Shown here piece by piece: positions 61,181 to 64,000 of a stretch of DNA of 64,000 bases. The DNA comes from NORP240 sp965222175 (GTDB lineage Bacteria; Pseudomonadota; Gammaproteobacteria; Pseudomonadales; Pseudohongiellaceae), in the NCBI GenBank assembly GCA_965222175.1, contig OZ244938.1, forward strand, positions 1,612,001 through 1,676,000, given 5' to 3'. The position numbers were made by a program, and so were the translations under genes. Numbering within the stretch: position 1 is the first letter of the stretch; each line of letters begins with the position of its first letter. The notes beneath the pieces are model-generated. The model was not told the origin of the DNA. It saw only the letters and a program-made list of their open reading frames with translations, and ran no database searches.

Positions 61181-62098
61181 CTACCTTGGTGCCACGACGG
61201 TTTGTCGTTGCTCGCCGAGGTTTTCCACGCCAATGCGCACCACGTCCCCCGGCTTGAGGTAGCTTGGCGGCACCATGCCGTCACCGACCCCGGCCGGTGT
61301 GCCGGTGAAGATGATGTCGCCGGGATGCAGGGTCATGAACTGGCTAAGATGGCTGACGATCTCCCTTATGCCGAACACCATGTCGGCAGTGTTGCCCTGC
61401 TGGCGCATGTCGCCGTTGACTTCCGACCAGATTGACAGGTCCTGGATATCGTCGATATTGTCCCGCGTGACCAGGTAAGGTCCCACGGGGGCGAAAGTGT
61501 CGGCGCTTTTACCCTTGGTAAACTGACCGCCACGCTCCCGTTGAAACGCTCGTTCAGAAACATCGTGGCCAACAGTATACCCGGCGATGTAATCGAAAAC
61601 CTCGTCCTCGGAAATGTATTGTGCCCGGCGCCCGATGACCACCACCAGTTCGGCTTCGTAATCGAGCTTGTGACCATTACGCGGCTGGATGATGTCGTCG
61701 AAGGGGCCGGTAAGCGCAGAGATGGCTTTCATGAACAGCAGCGGTTCGGCAGGCAGTTGCACTTCCATTTCGGCGGCATGATTAATGTAGTTGAAGCCGA
61801 TTGCCATTATCTTCCCTATTCCGGTCAGCGGGACCCCCAGCCTGGGATCGCCTTCCACCAGGGGCAGTTCACTCATCGGTATACCGGCGATTTCGTCCAG
61901 GGCGGAATCGGCCAGCGTAGCAGGGGTGATGTCGTCAATATGTCCGGACAGATCACGAATGCGGCCATCGCCGTCGATGAGCCCCGGCTTTTCCTCTCCG
62001 GCCGGTCCGAAACGCACCAGGGTGATTTCCGCCGCGTAGAGGACGCCGGAACAGGTGAGAGTCAGCAGCAGCAGGCCATGACAGAATAATTTTCGCAT
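61181..62098 (-). CDS. Fumarylacetoacetate hydrolase family protein with signal peptide
   Basis: A 305-residue protein. A signal peptide (LFCHGLLLLTLTCSGVLYAAE, ~4-24) precedes an FAH domain: IMAIGFNYINHAAEM near 100-114, DYEAELVVVIGRRA near 144 with the metal-binding Glu (EAE), GYTVGHDVSERAFQRERGGQFTKGKSADTFAPVGPYLV near 168-205, and LHPGDIIFTGTPAGVG near 261. These bind Mg/Mn and cleave C-C bonds in aromatic and dicarboxylate catabolism, normally in the cytoplasm. The ATG at 62098 has a GGGGAAG site at nine bases; ATG 62104 is closer to it. Confidence 0.87.
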   Translation of the reverse strand: MRKLFCHGLLLLTLTCSGVLYAAEITLVRFGPAGEEKPGLIDGDGRIRDLSGHIDDITPATLADSALDEIAGIPMSELPLVEGDPRLGVPLTGIGKIMAIGFNYINHAAEMEVQLPAEPLLFMKAISALTGPFDDIIQPRNGHKLDYEAELVVVIGRRAQYISEDEVFDYIAGYTVGHDVSERAFQRERGGQFTKGKSADTFAPVGPYLVTRDNIDDIQDLSIWSEVNGDMRQQGNTADMVFGIREIVSHLSQFMTLHPGDIIFTGTPAGVGDGMVPPSYLKPGDVVRIGVENLGEQRQTVVAPR

Positions 62099-62291
62099 TT
62101 CCATTGTCTTCCCCATCTGGTTGGCAAAGCAGCAGTGTAGCCAAAAAATGCCGGTCAGGAAAACCGCTGATTGTCGTGGCGTGAACAATCACCGGCGTAC
62201 CTGTTGTGAAATCTCCGGGTAGCGATTATGCTCAACGGCAGAAATGGCAGTTACAGGGATTAACAGTGAATAACAAGACTCGGGAATTGAG

Positions 62292-62810
62292 ATGAATGTA
62301 ATCAAGAATGCCATCATCATCGTAATCTGCATCCTGCTTATCCCGGTGACGGCAGTGGCCACCGCCGCGGTGAAGGCACGCTTTGCCGATGGACCCAATC
62401 GGGTATTTTCCGGTGGGCCCCTGGTGTCGGGGGAATTGTATGCCGGTGCCGAACCCGACTGGAGTTTCGTCAACAGTCTGCCTACCATCGAGATGCAACT
62501 GCTGGATCCGCTGCTTTCCAGGCGAATCTGGACCGTGGAGCACCAGGACAGGCTGTATGTCTGGTCCGGTTACATGGGCAACGTGGTCGGTCGCCTGTGG
62601 AAGCGCTGGCCGGTGCAGGCCGAGCGCGATGGTCGTGCCGTGTTGCGCATCGATGGGGTGCGCTATGAACGGCAGTTACGACGTATTCGCTCCGGTGACA
62701 GCCTCGACGGTATCGCGGCGGCCATCACCGCCAAGTATCCCTCGCAGACCACTCGTGAAAGCATAGAAAGCGGCGATGTCTGGCTGTTTGAAGCGGGGCC
62801 TCGCAACTGA
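62292..62810 (+). CDS. Membrane-anchored protein of unknown function
   Basis: A 172-residue protein. One N-terminal hydrophobic segment (IIIVICILLIPVTAVATAAV, ~8-27) is followed by a soluble domain with SGELYAGAEPDWSFVNSLPTIEMQL near 46-70, RIWTVEHQDRLYVWSGYM near 78-95 and RVRIDGVRYERQLRRI-like sequence near 120-135. The RLYV(WS)/R..YERQL pattern is reminiscent of a split-barrel FMN-binding family, but this is a guess. No catalytic motif is evident. It is followed after 19 bp by a 42-residue membrane peptide, likely co-transcribed. Confidence 0.7.
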   Translation: MNVIKNAIIIVICILLIPVTAVATAAVKARFADGPNRVFSGGPLVSGELYAGAEPDWSFVNSLPTIEMQLLDPLLSRRIWTVEHQDRLYVWSGYMGNVVGRLWKRWPVQAERDGRAVLRIDGVRYERQLRRIRSGDSLDGIAAAITAKYPSQTTRESIESGDVWLFEAGPRN

Positions 62811-62829
62811 TGAGCAGGGGAGAATTTGA

Positions 62830-62958
62830 ATGAAGACTTTTTACTGGCTCATCGCGTTCAGTCTGGTTCTGACCGTGCTGGTGGTTGCCCTGGTGCCGGG
62901 AGCAGACGACACCGTGGAACGAATATTCCAACAATATCTGGGGCGGGCCGCCAGGTAG
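62830..62958 (+). CDS. Small 42-residue single-span membrane protein
   Basis: ATG-to-TAG frame of 42 residues, hydrophobic at ~5-23 (WLIAFSLVLTVLVVALV) with a short polar C-tail (DDTVERIFQQYLGRAAR) that looks helical. An AGGGGAGA ribosome-binding site lies about seven bases upstream, supporting real translation. It is 19 bp after the 172-residue membrane-anchored gene, so the two may work together. No family recognised. Confidence 0.55.
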   Translation: MKTFYWLIAFSLVLTVLVVALVPGADDTVERIFQQYLGRAAR

Positions 62959-63050
62959 AATTCCGGGCAGGATCTCCGGCTGATATCGCCCGGCAGGCCG
63001 CGCCCAAAGGGGCCTGCAGGTGAGCCCGCCGTACAGTGGCTGCTCCTTCT

Positions 63051-64000
63051 TTACTGTTGCGGCAGACTGAACACGTACAGGGCATTACCACTGCCGGGGT
63101 GACGCACGTCCGGGGCAACCACCCGCGGCACCGTACGTGGACTGACACCCCGGGCGCCCATGGCGGTGGTTACCGCCACGTACTGCCGGCCGTCGATGGC
63201 GAAAGTGACCGGGTGTCCCTGTACCGAAGTGCCCAGTCGGGTTTCCCACAGTATGTCTCCGGTACGCACATCAAAGGCGCGGAAGCGACGATCCAGGTCG
63301 CCGACAAACACCAGGTTACCTGCCGTCGACATGGTGCCGGTGAGAAAAGCCGCGCGCTGCTGGTAGCTCCATTTCTCGGTCATGCTGTCGACGTCGTAAG
63401 CAGCCAGTTTGCCCAGGTTGCCGTCGGAGCCGGGCATTTCGAACCAGCGACGATTGGCCGCGGTACCCCCGGCGCCGCGGGTGAGGGGCACTTCCCGGGC
63501 GGCGATTTCCAGGCAGGACTGACTGAGGGGTATGACCAGGGAGGCGGTTGGCTCGTGGTAAGTCATGGAATGCCAGTCCTTGCCGCCGGCGGTGCTGGGA
63601 CAGACGGAAATCCACTGGTCGATCTGAGCATTGGCGATATCTTCCCGATAGGTTACGGCGCCGGTCTGCGGATCAATACGGGTGAAGGCGTTCTGGAACA
63701 CGGTTTCGACGTGGCTGATGAATTCACCCGTTACCCTGTCGTGTTTCCACAGGATTCCATGTTTGCCGATGGAAAACACCAGCTTCTGCTGTCCTCGATC
63801 GATGAGTACGCGTTCAAAGACTTCGTCCAGGTCCAGAGCTTCGGCGGGCACGTGCTGGAAGTACCAGTTGAGTTCGCCGCTGTCCACGTCGATGGCCACC
63901 GTGGAGTTGGTGTACAGCCCGGCATCGTAGATTGACAGGCTGCGACTGGCCGGCATCCAGGGCTTCTGTTGTGCCGTGCCCCAGTAGGTCAATTTGAGTT
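63051..64000 (-). CDS. PQQ-dependent dehydrogenase-type beta-propeller protein, C-terminal part
   Basis: The frame is open to the right edge, so the N-terminus is outside the window; 316 residues are visible. Repeated W-motif blades include AIDVDSGELNWYFQHVP, FDVRTGDILWETRLGTSVQGHPVTFAIDGRQYVAV, and YDVDSMTEKWSYQQ. LDLDEVFER, GKHGILWKHDRVTGEF and GNALYVFSLPQQ resemble the quinoprotein alcohol dehydrogenase family (methanol/ethanol dehydrogenase-like), which oxidises alcohols or aldehydes in the periplasm. The catalytic Asp and PQQ-binding cysteines lie mainly in the missing part, so function cannot be confirmed. Confidence 0.85.
   Translation of the reverse strand, partial: LKLTYWGTAQQKPWMPASRSLSIYDAGLYTNSTVAIDVDSGELNWYFQHVPAEALDLDEVFERVLIDRGQQKLVFSIGKHGILWKHDRVTGEFISHVETVFQNAFTRIDPQTGAVTYREDIANAQIDQWISVCPSTAGGKDWHSMTYHEPTASLVIPLSQSCLEIAAREVPLTRGAGGTAANRRWFEMPGSDGNLGKLAAYDVDSMTEKWSYQQRAAFLTGTMSTAGNLVFVGDLDRRFRAFDVRTGDILWETRLGTSVQGHPVTFAIDGRQYVAVTTAMGARGVSPRTVPRVVAPDVRHPGSGNALYVFSLPQQ

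Overview
The window is a chromosomal segment of a moderately GC-rich gammaproteobacterium. The first ~28 kb carries the conserved gammaproteobacterial blocks corC/ypjD divergent from ffh-rpsP-rimM-trmD-rplS, dsbC-hom-thrC-recJ, and alaS-lysC-csrA-tRNA-Ser(GCT), in the order expected for Pseudomonas-like and related lineages. The rest is accessory and rich in exported enzymes, transporters and planctomycete-style DUF1592/DUF1552 proteins, which suggests a free-living, probably aquatic, heterotroph. Species cannot be named from the sequence alone.

Layout. 1-1939: a partial uracil-DNA glycosylase-like gene, then a metallophosphoesterase overlapping a 4'-phosphopantetheinyl transferase, a pairing like mycobacterial PptH/PptT. 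2026-13901: housekeeping (CorC, YpjD, SRP, ribosomal/tRNA modification operon, DsbC, threonine synthesis, RecJ). 14270-18273: a large DsbD-type reductase with a duplicated N-terminal module and a serine hydrolase. 18517-21923: a signalling operon of kinase with a fused pseudokinase domain, PP2C phosphatase and FHA protein. 22070-27821: AI-2E-type exporter, alaS, lysC, csrA.

27911-52260: tRNA-Ser(GCT) and, 23.8 kb later in the same orientation, tRNA-Arg(ACG). In E. coli these two tRNAs are neighbours next to csrA (serV-argV). Here accessory genes lie between them: a PEP-CTERM protein with a sigma-54-like promoter, a lipase-like protein, a dienelactone hydrolase, beta-lactamase-fold hydrolases, a four-gene tripartite transporter/methyltransferase/CoA-ligase-like operon, an amidohydrolase, NhaA, pirin, and two Sel1-repeat proteins. 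Both tRNAs are followed by tandem arrays (four units of 174-176 bp; two units of ~168 bp) of one element family. Its four consecutive hairpins keep their shape while the stem sequences change on both sides, which is the main candidate for an undescribed element in this window.

52483-64000: a DUF1592 cytochrome-like protein and its DUF1552 partner, a MipA/OmpV porin-like protein, a leucine-rich-repeat protein with plant-type repeats, a CDP-glycerol-glycerophosphotransferase-like protein, an exported fumarylacetoacetase-family protein, two small or unknown membrane-anchored proteins, and the C-terminal part of a PQQ-type dehydrogenase that runs off the right edge. Several decayed pieces (a methyltransferase with an internal deletion, a short outer-membrane-like fragment, REP-like palindromes) show that the accessory half has been rearranged.
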